Assembly (NCBI GenBank): GCA_903827955.1
Contig: CAIKKJ010000081.1
Coordinates: 1-40,835 of the forward strand
From: an uncultured Verrucomicrobia subdivision 3 bacterium
GTDB lineage: Bacteria; Verrucomicrobiota; Verrucomicrobiia; Limisphaerales; UBA11358
Length of the DNA stretch: 40,835 nt
Direction of reading: 5' to 3'
The notes below the pieces were generated by a model. The model did not search any database. It saw only the letters and a list, made by a program, of their open reading frames with translations, and had not been told where the DNA came from. Within the stretch, counting starts at the first letter, position 1, and every line of letters starts with the position of its first letter. Positions 8,218 to 15,783 of the stretch are shown here, one piece after another. The position numbers and the translations under genes are program-made.

Positions 8218-9852
8218 TCAGGATTTTATCTTCAACGCCAGCGCCGTCTTGCCGCGGAAATTTTTCGGCAGCGAAACGTGCAAGCCAGTTTCATCGCGCG
8301 TGAATTTCAATCCGCTCCACCAACCGCCACCAACCAAGCGCACGCTGCTGATTTTGCCCGGCCAGTTCGCCGAATTGTTCGCGAGCGATTTCACCGTTAC
8401 TGTGCCATCTTTCGGAATTTCCAGCACGATGGCGTAAAGCGTTTTGCCGTCCTTGGATTGCGTGAAGCGAATGTCTTCCGCCGTGAACGGTTTCTTCTGC
8501 ACGTCCGCCTGGCCGCCGAAATGACCTTTCTCCTCGACGATGGTGGACGGGCCTTCGCCAAAAATTTTCCACGGGCGCGTCGCATAAATCGCCTCGCCGT
8601 TGACCTTCATCCACGCGCCGATTTCGCTGACGATTTTGATTTCGTCGGCGTCCGGCTGGCCGTCGCGTTGCAGCGGCACGCTCAACATGAGATTGCCGTT
8701 CTTGCTCACGATGTCCGCGAGCATCCGCACGACCGACGCGGCGGATTTGTAATGATGATTTTTGTAAATCGCCTGATCGTAATGCCACGAGCCGATGCAA
8801 GTGTCCGTCTGCCACGGCTGCGGCAAAATGCCCTCAGCTTTGCCGCGCTCAATATCGTAAGTAATCGCGCGGCGTTGCAGATCGCTCAACATTTTGCCGT
8901 TCATCACCGCCTCGTTGTGGCCGTGCAGCTGGATGCTGGAATTATAAAAGTGCGCGGCCAGATTCAGGCCAATCTCATCGGTGACACCCTGAAACGGAAA
9001 CACATGGTCGTCGAAATAAATCATGTCCGGCTGATAATCATCCCACAACTGCTGCGTGCGCTTGAAGAATTTTTCCATATAGGCTGCGTCCGGCACGCTG
9101 CTGCCCTTGGCCGGATCCCAACTCCATTCCAACTTCGCGCCCGGCGTGTGGTTTTGCGCGTAGAGCTCTTGTGGATTAAGGCCATCCCACCATTGGCCTT
9201 TGCCATCAGCCCTGGTCAACTTTCCATCGTAAGGCACCCCGGCGAGCGACCCGTTCGTGTCTGCGCCTTGCGCTACTTCATACCACGACCACGCGCGCGA
9301 GCAATGCACGCTCACCGCAAAACGCAGACCATTCTTGCGCGCCGCCGCCACCCAACCGCCGATCAAATCTTTTTGCGGGCCAAGCGCGACAGAATTCCAC
9401 GGCTGATATTTTGAATTGAACAAATCGAAGTTGTCGTGGTGGTTTGCGAGCGCCATGAAATATTTTGCGCCGTTTTGTTTGTAAAATTTCAACAAGTTAT
9501 CTGGGTCAAAATGCTCGGCCTTCCAAACGTGAATCACATCCTTGAAGCCGTTTGTCGAAGGATGACCGTATTCCGTGATATGCGATTTGTAATCGCCGCT
9601 GCCCGGCATATACATGCTGCGGGCATACCAATCGCCATGCTCCGGCTCGCATTGCGAACCCCAATGCGCCCACATCCCGAACTTCGCGTCGCGGAACCAT
9701 TCGGGCGTCTGGTAATTCGTGAGCGAACTCCAGTCCGCCTTGAACGGTCCCGGCGCAATCGGCGGCAGGTGCAACTGACTGGTTTGCGCGAAGGACGACA
9801 CGAGCGAAACGCCCAGCAGCAGCGTGGTGAATTTGAGTTGGTTCAGTTTCAT
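8218..9852 (-). CDS. Secreted GH29 alpha-L-fucosidase
   Basis: A 544-residue exported glycosidase that removes alpha-L-fucose from glycans with retention of configuration. The signal peptide is residues 1-22 (LLLGVSLVSSFAQ). GH29 landmarks: TPEWFRDAKFGMWAHWG (49-65), ALANHHDNFDLFNSKY (134-149) and the nucleophile region DMIYFDDH, with D281 the likely nucleophile. The C-terminal part (about 400-544) looks like the usual beta-sandwich and has SKNGNLMLSVPLQ, another GH29 hallmark. It is the first gene of a two-gene unit with the tandem nucleotidyltransferase. The GHMP kinase gene upstream is separated by a palindromic repeat, so co-transcription with that pair is not certain. Confidence 0.93.
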   Translation of the reverse strand: MKLNQLKFTTLLLGVSLVSSFAQTSQLHLPPIAPGPFKADWSSLTNYQTPEWFRDAKFGMWAHWGSQCEPEHGDWYARSMYMPGSGDYKSHITEYGHPSTNGFKDVIHVWKAEHFDPDNLLKFYKQNGAKYFMALANHHDNFDLFNSKYQPWNSVALGPQKDLIGGWVAAARKNGLRFAVSVHCSRAWSWYEVAQGADTNGSLAGVPYDGKLTRADGKGQWWDGLNPQELYAQNHTPGAKLEWSWDPAKGSSVPDAAYMEKFFKRTQQLWDDYQPDMIYFDDHVFPFQGVTDEIGLNLAAHFYNSSIQLHGHNEAVMNGKMLSDLQRRAITYDIERGKAEGILPQPWQTDTCIGSWHYDQAIYKNHHYKSAASVVRMLADIVSKNGNLMLSVPLQRDGQPDADEIKIVSEIGAWMKVNGEAIYATRPWKIFGEGPSTIVEEKGHFGGQADVQKKPFTAEDIRFTQSKDGKTLYAIVLEIPKDGTVTVKSLANNSANWPGKISSVRLVGGGWWSGLKFTRDETGLHVSLPKNFRGKTALALKIKS

Positions 9853-9898
9853 ATTTTTTAAAAACCACGGAGCAAATTAAAAACTCACATTATTTATT

Positions 9899-9975
9899 TA
9901 ACCGGGAACCACGCGAAATACGCAAACAAACCTCCCAAATACCTTTTCGCGTATTTCGGGTATTTCGCGGTTAAG
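9899..9975. repeat. Intergenic inverted repeat (CGCGAAATACGC / GCGTATTTCG family)
   Basis: The 165-bp gap between the fucosidase and the GHMP kinase holds an imperfect inverted repeat. The left arm 9899-9923 (TTAACCGGGAACCACGCG then AAATACGC) matches the reverse complement of the right arm 9948-9975. A related palindrome sits at 25210-25290, so this is a dispersed family. It could act as a hairpin terminator or mRNA stabiliser after the kinase gene. Confidence 0.75.
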
Positions 9976-10017
9976 AATCCCTGTTTTTATTTTCACCGGG
10001 CCCATCCGTGGTTAAAA

Positions 10018-10803
10018 TTATTTCCCCGTCCGCACGTTCACTTTAAACGCACCCGGCACAGGTTTTTCCGACGCGACAATCAAATACCCGCCGCCGCAGC
10101 CGGAAAACATCGCGCCATGATACTGCTTTTGATAAGCCTTCAGAATTGGCATCAACTCCACGCGCAGCGACGGATGACGCACGACGTGCGGCAGCAGCGT
10201 TTTCCAGCACTTCATGTTCAAATTGAACGATGCGCCGAGTTTTTTCACGTCCATCTTAACGATGGCGTCGTAGCAATCTTTCCCCGACTGGCCGAGCCTG
10301 GCGACCCATTCGGGGTCGAGATTTTTTTTGCCGAGCGGGGAGTAGCCGTCCGGTCGCGGCTCGATGGGAATCAAATGCAAAACTTTTTCCAGCCAGCGCG
10401 CTACCTTAGGCGAGTTGCACGATTCGATGTGCGAGGTGAAAACACCGCCGTGGATTTTGAAATCGTAATCCAGCCGGTTCACGCCTGGATAGACGAGGCC
10501 GATCATGTCCTGCGAACCGCTCGGATTTTTTTTGCCGCGATTTTCCGCGTCGTAAAGCTCGCGCACCAGTTCGTCGAGCGGACGCTTCGGCAGTTTGCCC
10601 TTCCACAATTTCATCGCCACCGCGCGCGTGCCACTCGCGATGCCGCTGCGATCCATCGGACGAAAATCAGGCTCGATCTGCACCACGACCATCGAGCCGG
10701 GCGGCTTGAGGTTGTGGCGCGAAACGAACGGCTGGTCAATCCAACCGCCCGCAAGTTGCAGGCGGTTGGGAATAGAGCCGAGAAGTTTTTCGACCGGCTT
10801 CAT
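10018..10803 (-). CDS. GHMP-family sugar kinase
   Basis: A 261-residue cytoplasmic kinase. Three GHMP motifs are visible: motif 1 PNRLQLAGGWIDQPF (12-26), the ATP-binding motif 2 MDRSGIASGTRAVA (50-63), a variant of GLGSSSA, and motif 3 GAMFSGCGGGYLIV (about 232-245). NPSGSQDMIGLVYPG corresponds to the QD-containing substrate loop of sugar 1-kinases such as HddA, fucokinase and arabinokinase. It is rather short for the family. Its ATG overlaps the epimerase stop (TGATG, 10801-10805), so the two are translationally coupled. I infer a sugar or sugar-phosphate substrate that feeds an activated-sugar pathway; the exact one is not readable. Confidence 0.82.
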   Translation of the reverse strand: MKPVEKLLGSIPNRLQLAGGWIDQPFVSRHNLKPPGSMVVVQIEPDFRPMDRSGIASGTRAVAMKLWKGKLPKRPLDELVRELYDAENRGKKNPSGSQDMIGLVYPGVNRLDYDFKIHGGVFTSHIESCNSPKVARWLEKVLHLIPIEPRPDGYSPLGKKNLDPEWVARLGQSGKDCYDAIVKMDVKKLGASFNLNMKCWKTLLPHVVRHPSLRVELMPILKAYQKQYHGAMFSGCGGGYLIVASEKPVPGAFKVNVRTGK

Positions 10804-11852
10804 CAGCCGATGCCCACGCGTTTGCCTTGCTTGCGCGCCTGATACTGGCCGTTGATCCAGTTGTAGGTGATCGCCAAGCCTTTATCGAGCGGCGTGTTCG
10901 GTTCCCATTTGAGAACTTTCTTGATGAAGGTGTTGTCCGAGTTGCGACCCGCCACACCTTGCGGCGCGTTGAGGTTATAGGAGCGCTTCAATTTTTTGCC
11001 CGCGATTTTTTCCACCTTGCTGACGAGCGTGTTGATGGAAACAAGCTCGCTGGAACCGAGGTTGATTGGCGTCGCGATGAGTTCGTCGCAATGCGTGATC
11101 ATATCAATGCCCTTCACGCAGTCGTCAATATACATGAAACTGCGGGTCTGCTCGCCGTTGCCCCAGATATTGATGCTCAAATCTTTTTTATCAATTGCCT
11201 CAATCATCTTGCGGCACATCGCGGCGGGCGCTTTTTCGCGGCCGCCATCCCAAGTGCCGTGCGGGCCATAGACATTGTGAAAACGCGCAATGAACGTCTT
11301 CATGCCGCGTTCATGCCAGTATTCCTCGCAGAACATTTCGCTCACGAGTTTCTCCCAGCCGTAGCCGCGCTCGGCCATCGCGGGATACGCGTCGGTTTCT
11401 TTCAACGCGCGCACCTTCGGATCTTTTTGCAGCAGCGTGTTGTAAGCGCAGGCGGAACTGGAGAAAAAATAACGCCGCGCCCCGGCGCGATACGCCGCCT
11501 CGACCATGTGCGTGTTCACGAGAATCGAGCGCAGGCACTCGACGCGGAAGCGTTCGATGAAACCCATGCCGCCCATGTCCGCCGCCAAATTGTAAACTTC
11601 CACCGCCCCTTCGCAGACGCGCTTGCAGTTGTCCTCGATACTCACGTCGAGGCAGATGTTTTCCACGCCGGGAACATGGAGATACCACTCATAGAGCGGT
11701 TTCTTATCCACCGCGCGGATGTTGGTAAAACCCTTCTTCTTGAAATGCAGGGCAAGGTTGCCGCCGATGAAGCCACCGGCGCCGGTGATGACGATCAGGT
11801 CGTCTTTTTTCAGAGGAGCGTCTTTTTCAACAACGCGTTTGGTCTGTTCCAT
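10803..11852 (-). CDS. GDP-mannose 3,5-epimerase-like NAD-dependent sugar epimerase
   Basis: An extended-SDR enzyme of 349 residues very like plant GME, which converts GDP-D-mannose to GDP-L-galactose. The NAD-binding motif is TGAGGFIG (23-30). AADMGGMGFI (90-99), SSSACAY with catalytic C135, the YxxxK pair Y164/K168 (GYGWEKL) and YGPHGTWDGGREKAPAA with K207 are all present. The C-terminal GRNSDNTFIKKVLKW segment is also a GME hallmark. It is the first gene of a two-gene unit with the GHMP kinase and is divergent from an AraC regulator, which may control it. Similar bacterial proteins can use other GDP-sugars, so the substrate is inference. Confidence 0.9.
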   Translation of the reverse strand: MEQTKRVVEKDAPLKKDDLIVITGAGGFIGGNLALHFKKKGFTNIRAVDKKPLYEWYLHVPGVENICLDVSIEDNCKRVCEGAVEVYNLAADMGGMGFIERFRVECLRSILVNTHMVEAAYRAGARRYFFSSSACAYNTLLQKDPKVRALKETDAYPAMAERGYGWEKLVSEMFCEEYWHERGMKTFIARFHNVYGPHGTWDGGREKAPAAMCRKMIEAIDKKDLSINIWGNGEQTRSFMYIDDCVKGIDMITHCDELIATPINLGSSELVSINTLVSKVEKIAGKKLKRSYNLNAPQGVAGRNSDNTFIKKVLKWEPNTPLDKGLAITYNWINGQYQARKQGKRVGIG

Positions 11853-11942
11853 AAATTTTTAGTTTCCATAACGGCGATGCGCCGTGTGTGATACAATGTT
11901 CGACATAATTCTAGCTTGCCTTTTGGGTTTGGGAATGTCCAC

Positions 11943-11975
11943 TTTTGACCAAAGCATATCCATTCTTGACCTACA
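11943..11975. promoter_or_regulatory. Candidate operator: direct TTGACC repeats before the AraC gene
   Basis: TTGACC occurs at 11945-11950 and again at 11966-11971, 21 bp apart, so the two lie on the same face of the helix. The second copy is four bases from the AraC ATG. AraC-family proteins usually bind direct half-sites spaced about two helical turns apart. The site sits in the 123-bp divergent region between the epimerase and AraC genes, which fits autoregulation or control of both. Confidence 0.45.
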
Positions 11976-12845
11976 ATGAAACGCAAAGCCGCCGCCACGC
12001 CCGATTTTTTCTCCGCGCAAGTCTCCTCCGCACGACGTTTTTACCTCAACCTCCAGCCACCGCGCGGCACCAAGCTCGCCGTCGTCTGCGGCGGCGTGGA
12101 GCAATGCGCGCCGGATTACGAAATCCGCCGCGAGACGTTTCCGTTTTACTCCATCGAATACGTCGCGCGCGGCGAAGGCAGCCTGAAGCTTGGCCGCCGC
12201 AGCCACGATTTGCGCCCCGGCATTATTTTCACCTACGGCCCCGGCATCCGGCAGCACATCAAATCCAGCGCGCAAAAGCCGCTGGTTAAATACTTCGTGG
12301 ACTTCGCTGGAACCCATTCAGCGCAATGGATTCGGCGCGCCGGCCTCGCGCCTGGAAAAGTTTCACAGGTGTTTCCGCCGAATGAAATCCAGCCGCTTTT
12401 CGACGAACTCATCCGCAGCGGCCAGCGCGGCACCCGGCACACGCCGGAGTTGTGCCGCCAGTTGCTCGGCTGCCTGGGCGTTAAGTTGCTGGAGTCGCGC
12501 GCGCCGTTGCAGAGCGAGGATTCCGCCGCGTTCGCCGCCTACCAGGCCAGCCGGCAATTCATGCAGGACCATTTTCAAAAGCTGCGCACGTTGGAGCAGG
12601 TCGCGCAGGAATGTCATCTGGACACGGCGTATCTATGCCGACTGTTCCAGCGCTACGACCACCAGTCGCCCTACCTATTCTTGACACGCTTGAAAATGAA
12701 CGAAGCCGCCGGGCAGTTGCAACGCCCGGGCGCGCTGGTGAAAAACGTCGCCGCCGACCTCGGCTTTGCGAATCCTTTCCACTTCTCGCGCGTCTTCAAA
12801 TCCGCCTTTGGCATTTCGCCGGACGCGTTTCGCAAGCTGCGTTAA
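11976..12845 (+). CDS. AraC-family transcriptional regulator
   Basis: This 289-residue protein has an N-terminal cupin-like sensor (about 20-110, with YSIEYVARGEGSLKLGRRSHDLRPG and TYGPGIRQHI). It ends in a C-terminal double helix-turn-helix (about 185-289): LRTLEQVAQECHLDTAYLCRLFQRY, then VAADLGFANPFHFSRVFKSAFG, the second being the classic AraC signature. It reads away from the epimerase-kinase unit and shares its intergenic region, so a role in sugar-dependent control of that unit, and perhaps the fucosidase, is likely. It converges with the SIS gene, with three bases between the stops. The effector is unknown. Confidence 0.93.
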   Translation: MKRKAAATPDFFSAQVSSARRFYLNLQPPRGTKLAVVCGGVEQCAPDYEIRRETFPFYSIEYVARGEGSLKLGRRSHDLRPGIIFTYGPGIRQHIKSSAQKPLVKYFVDFAGTHSAQWIRRAGLAPGKVSQVFPPNEIQPLFDELIRSGQRGTRHTPELCRQLLGCLGVKLLESRAPLQSEDSAAFAAYQASRQFMQDHFQKLRTLEQVAQECHLDTAYLCRLFQRYDHQSPYLFLTRLKMNEAAGQLQRPGALVKNVAADLGFANPFHFSRVFKSAFGISPDAFRKLR

Positions 12846-12848
12846 AGT

Positions 12849-14675
12849 TCAGTGCAGCGGATTGTCCTTGAGCCGCCGCTCGGCTTCCGGGTTGGACACG
12901 CTTTCCCGCGCCCGCAGCACAGCCATGCCCACGACCGGCGGATACGCCTGGTCGCTTTTCATGCGCGGCTCGACGTATTCGATGATCTCAAACAGCAGTT
13001 CGTTCGCGGCCTCGTATTCCAGCCCGGTGAGCTTGTTGATGTAGCGCGTGGCGCGGTCAATCAGTTTCAAATTGCTTGGCACAACCCACACCATGAAGTT
13101 GCCCAGCACACGGCCGAGGCGGACCATCGTGCAAGTGGACAGCGCATTCATCACCAGCTTTACGATCACGCGCGTCACCCCGTCGAGCAGGAAAAGTTTT
13201 TCCGGCAACGGCACGAACACCGAGACGCAGCCGGGAATCCGCTGCTCAATTTGCGCCGCACTCGCCGCCGTTGCCTTGTGGCCAAAATAAATCTGGCCGG
13301 CTTTTGATTTGGCGGCGACGGCTTTCTCCAATTGTTTCACCAGCGGTTCCGCGTCGTCTTTACGAGAAATGATCGCCACTGCGCTGTCGCCCACGCCCTG
13401 CTGACGGTAGCGCAGGCCGTTGATGCCGACCTTGAACCGCGTCAATTCCGTGGAGCTGATCTTGGCAATGATCTCCAGCGTGCGTTCAAGTTTTTCCTCA
13501 CCGACCAGCAGCATCACTTCTTCGCGGTCCCATTCCACGCAGCGCGGCTTGCGTTTCAAAATATTTTTCCAGGCACTGTCCGTCCAGTCGTTCGGCACAA
13601 ACAGATACGCCCAGGATTCGGCAGCCTTGGCATCGTCAAACTTGCGGAACGGCGGCGTGCAATACGTCGGCGAACGCTCGGTCGTGTCCGTCAGCACGTC
13701 AATGCCCAGATGGTTTGCGTGATAATTATTTTGGAAACCGGCGCGATAAACTTTTTCCTCCAGCGCCACGAGCTTCGCCAGTTGCGCCAAGAATTCCGGC
13801 GAACGCAGCGTGGCGTGTCCCTCCTCCAGCGCGCCTAGAAATTCCGTCGCCACATTTTTCGCGCTCGTGCCAATGAGTTCACGGCAGACGATTTCCAGAA
13901 TCGTCGTCATCACGCAGAGCTGGATGGACGTCGCCTGCATCCGCGTGGAACCGGTGATAGCCATCGGCCCGGTCGTGAGATTTATTTTTTCAATGCGCGT
14001 ATCCTGAATGATTTCACGACTGCGTTGGACATGTTCACACAAAATCTCGTCGGGATTGTTGTAAACGAAATAAACTTTTGCGCCTGCCGTCACGCCCGCC
14101 CACGCCGTGCCGATGACGAACGACGTCTCGCCGCCCTCGGTGATGGCGAACACCACATCCTTAGCCGACACGCCGAGGTCATTGATCTGCTTCTCGCCGA
14201 ATTTGGTGAAATCTTCGAAGCCTTCGACCGACTTGATGAGCGCGTAATCGCCGCCGGCCATCACGCTAAACGTGCGGTCTTCAAAATCATCCGTGGCGGG
14301 CACCGGCAGGTTTTTCTTTTTCTGATGCTCGTTTTTTTTCTGCCAGAAATCGCGCCAGATAGAATCCAGTTGGATGCTCAAACGTCCCGTCGAGCCGCAG
14401 CCGGTGAAAAAAATCCGGCCGCCGTTTTTCACCGCTGCCAGCACCGTCGCCGCGATTTTTTCCGCGCGACCGGACGCGGCAAACTCGCGGAATTTTTTCA
14501 CCACGTCATCATCCGCCTGGAACAGCAGATCCAGCGCGGCGGCGATGTCGCGGCGCGCCACGCTGCTCAAATTGGCCGTGACCGGATGCGATTGCTCGGT
14601 GACGAGTGCGCCCAGCTTGAACTGGCCGGCTATCTTCAAAAAATCTTCCGAACGTTCCCTTGATGTATCGCTCAT
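12849..14675 (-). CDS. Double-SIS-domain sugar-phosphate protein, GCKR/MurQ-like
   Basis: A 608-residue cytoplasmic protein. The first SIS domain (about 75-270) has FFTGCGSTGRLSIQLDS (G94-S100), the phosphosugar-binding loop of the MurQ/GCKR family, and AITEGGETSFVIG. TGPMAITGSTRMQATS further on corresponds to the MurQ region carrying the second Ser/Thr loop. A second SIS-like domain covers about residues 330-530, giving the length and two-domain plan of glucokinase regulatory protein rather than of single-domain MurQ (about 300 residues). The likely ligand is a hexose or N-acetylmuramic acid phosphate. Whether it is an etherase, isomerase or regulator cannot be decided from sequence. Its start at ATG 14675 is nine bases from a dispersed repeat. 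Confidence 0.85.
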   Translation of the reverse strand: MSDTSRERSEDFLKIAGQFKLGALVTEQSHPVTANLSSVARRDIAAALDLLFQADDDVVKKFREFAASGRAEKIAATVLAAVKNGGRIFFTGCGSTGRLSIQLDSIWRDFWQKKNEHQKKKNLPVPATDDFEDRTFSVMAGGDYALIKSVEGFEDFTKFGEKQINDLGVSAKDVVFAITEGGETSFVIGTAWAGVTAGAKVYFVYNNPDEILCEHVQRSREIIQDTRIEKINLTTGPMAITGSTRMQATSIQLCVMTTILEIVCRELIGTSAKNVATEFLGALEEGHATLRSPEFLAQLAKLVALEEKVYRAGFQNNYHANHLGIDVLTDTTERSPTYCTPPFRKFDDAKAAESWAYLFVPNDWTDSAWKNILKRKPRCVEWDREEVMLLVGEEKLERTLEIIAKISSTELTRFKVGINGLRYRQQGVGDSAVAIISRKDDAEPLVKQLEKAVAAKSKAGQIYFGHKATAASAAQIEQRIPGCVSVFVPLPEKLFLLDGVTRVIVKLVMNALSTCTMVRLGRVLGNFMVWVVPSNLKLIDRATRYINKLTGLEYEAANELLFEIIEYVEPRMKSDQAYPPVVGMAVLRARESVSNPEAERRLKDNPLH

Positions 14676-14683
14676 GGGGGATG

Positions 14684-14724
14684 ATTTAATGAAATTGTCA
14701 ACCGCCTGTCACGCCGATAGCTTG
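14684..14724. repeat. Dispersed repeat, diverged copy 1
   Basis: This shares ATTTAAT-AAATTGTCA, then CGCCGATAGCTTG, with the two identical 43-bp copies at 20922 and 21927, differing mainly in the middle. It lies immediately upstream of the SIS gene start, inside the 328-bp gap between the SIS and HAF/Ig genes. On the plus strand it contains TTGTCA, 17 bases, then TAGCTT, a sigma-70-like spacing. That could be chance or a built-in promoter. Confidence 0.75.
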
Positions 14725-15003
14725 GCAAAGAACCTGAGTATGGTTGACGAAACGCATTCCCGCCATTTTCCGCAAAACTGTCAAAGTTTCTGGTTCATTT
14801 TACACTTTGAAAGCAGGCAGCCCTTGAACGCGATTTTTTGACTTTGAGTTTATCTGGATGCAGGCTCAAAAATGGCTATTAACAACGTTTTTAGCCACGC
14901 GGCCAGCCGACAGCACAATACGTTTGCCTTGCAATTATTGGCTCTTTTATTGCTTCAATGCCCCAATCAAACTGATAGCCTACGGGGTAGGTAATTAATT
15001 TTT
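14725..15003 (+). promoter_or_regulatory. Leader region of the HAF/Ig-repeat gene
   Basis: This non-coding stretch is AT-rich. It contains a small perfect palindrome CCTAC-GGG-GTAGG at 14979-14991, 12 bases before ATG 15004, preceded by GATAGCCT, which resembles the GATAGCTT end of the dispersed repeat. Weak hairpins can be drawn around 14840-14876. I see no known riboswitch and no convincing gene. The palindrome next to the start could be an operator or a translational control site. Confidence 0.35.
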
Positions 15004-15783
15004 ATGAAAACAGCCATGACTTTTTACCGACATGCGAATTGGTTTCCGCCGATGGCGACTCTGCTGCGAACCATCTGCGGCGGTGTATTGGCCATGGCCA
15101 TGGCGCTCGCATTCATGACTCCGTCTGTGATGTTGGCCAGCTTGCCACCGTTTACTGATTTGGGAAATCTTGGCGGCGGATACAGCAGCCCGCTGGCGTT
15201 GAATGAGGCGGGGCAAATTGTTTGCCTGTCCGGCACGGCGGACAATCTGACACGCATTTTCATTTGGGATTTGAGCCACGGAATTCGCGACATCGGCACG
15301 CTGGGTGGCAGCAATATCACCGCCACCGCTTTGAGTGCGACCGGCCAGATCATCGGGGATGCTTCGACCACGAATGGTTTTAGTCATGCGTTTGTTTGGG
15401 ATGCCACGAACGGGCTGCGCGATCTCGGCACGCTGGGCGGGACGGATGCCAACGCGGTGGCCATCAATGGTGCCGGCCAGATTGTCGGCGACACAACTTT
15501 GGCGAACGGCAAAAGTCACGCCTTCATCTGGGATGCAACCGGCGGCATGCGCGATCTCGGCACTTTGGGCAGCGATTGCTTGAGCTATGCTTTGGCAATC
15601 AACTCATCCGGTCAGGTTCTTGGCTACTCATCGAGCGTGCAATATGCCGTGCAACACGCGTTCGTTTGGGATGCCCGTTCACGGAATTCAGGATTTGGGA
15701 AATCTAGGCGGTGGAATCAATTACGTTGTCGCGCTGAACGAAGCCGGTCAAGCCATTGGATCTTCGATGACAGCAACCGGTGA
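15004..15783 (+). CDS. HAF-repeat extracellular protein, N-terminal part (frameshifted gene)
   Basis: This open frame codes for an export signal (about 25-45, ICGGVLAMAMALAFM) and then four HAF-type repeats. Each repeat has the form DLGTLGG, A-AIN--GQIVG, HAFIWDATNG. The frame is lost after HAFVWDA at 15675: one extra C in GCCC (15673-15676) moves the repeat pattern to the next frame. The last 35 or so residues here (RSRNSGFGKSRR onwards) are therefore spurious. Removing that single base joins it to the second part and keeps the repeat spacing exact (WDA-V-HGIQDLG). The original gene runs 15004-18943. HAF repeats are of unknown function and occur in secreted proteins. Confidence 0.85.
   Translation: MKTAMTFYRHANWFPPMATLLRTICGGVLAMAMALAFMTPSVMLASLPPFTDLGNLGGGYSSPLALNEAGQIVCLSGTADNLTRIFIWDLSHGIRDIGTLGGSNITATALSATGQIIGDASTTNGFSHAFVWDATNGLRDLGTLGGTDANAVAINGAGQIVGDTTLANGKSHAFIWDATGGMRDLGTLGSDCLSYALAINSSGQVLGYSSSVQYAVQHAFVWDARSRNSGFGKSRRWNQLRCRAERSRSSHWIFDDSNR

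Noticed and set aside
14840-14991. Leader of the HAF/Ig gene considered as a riboswitch
   Set aside because: Only weak hairpins and one 5-bp palindrome; none of the c-di-GMP, cobalamin or SAM consensus cores is visible.
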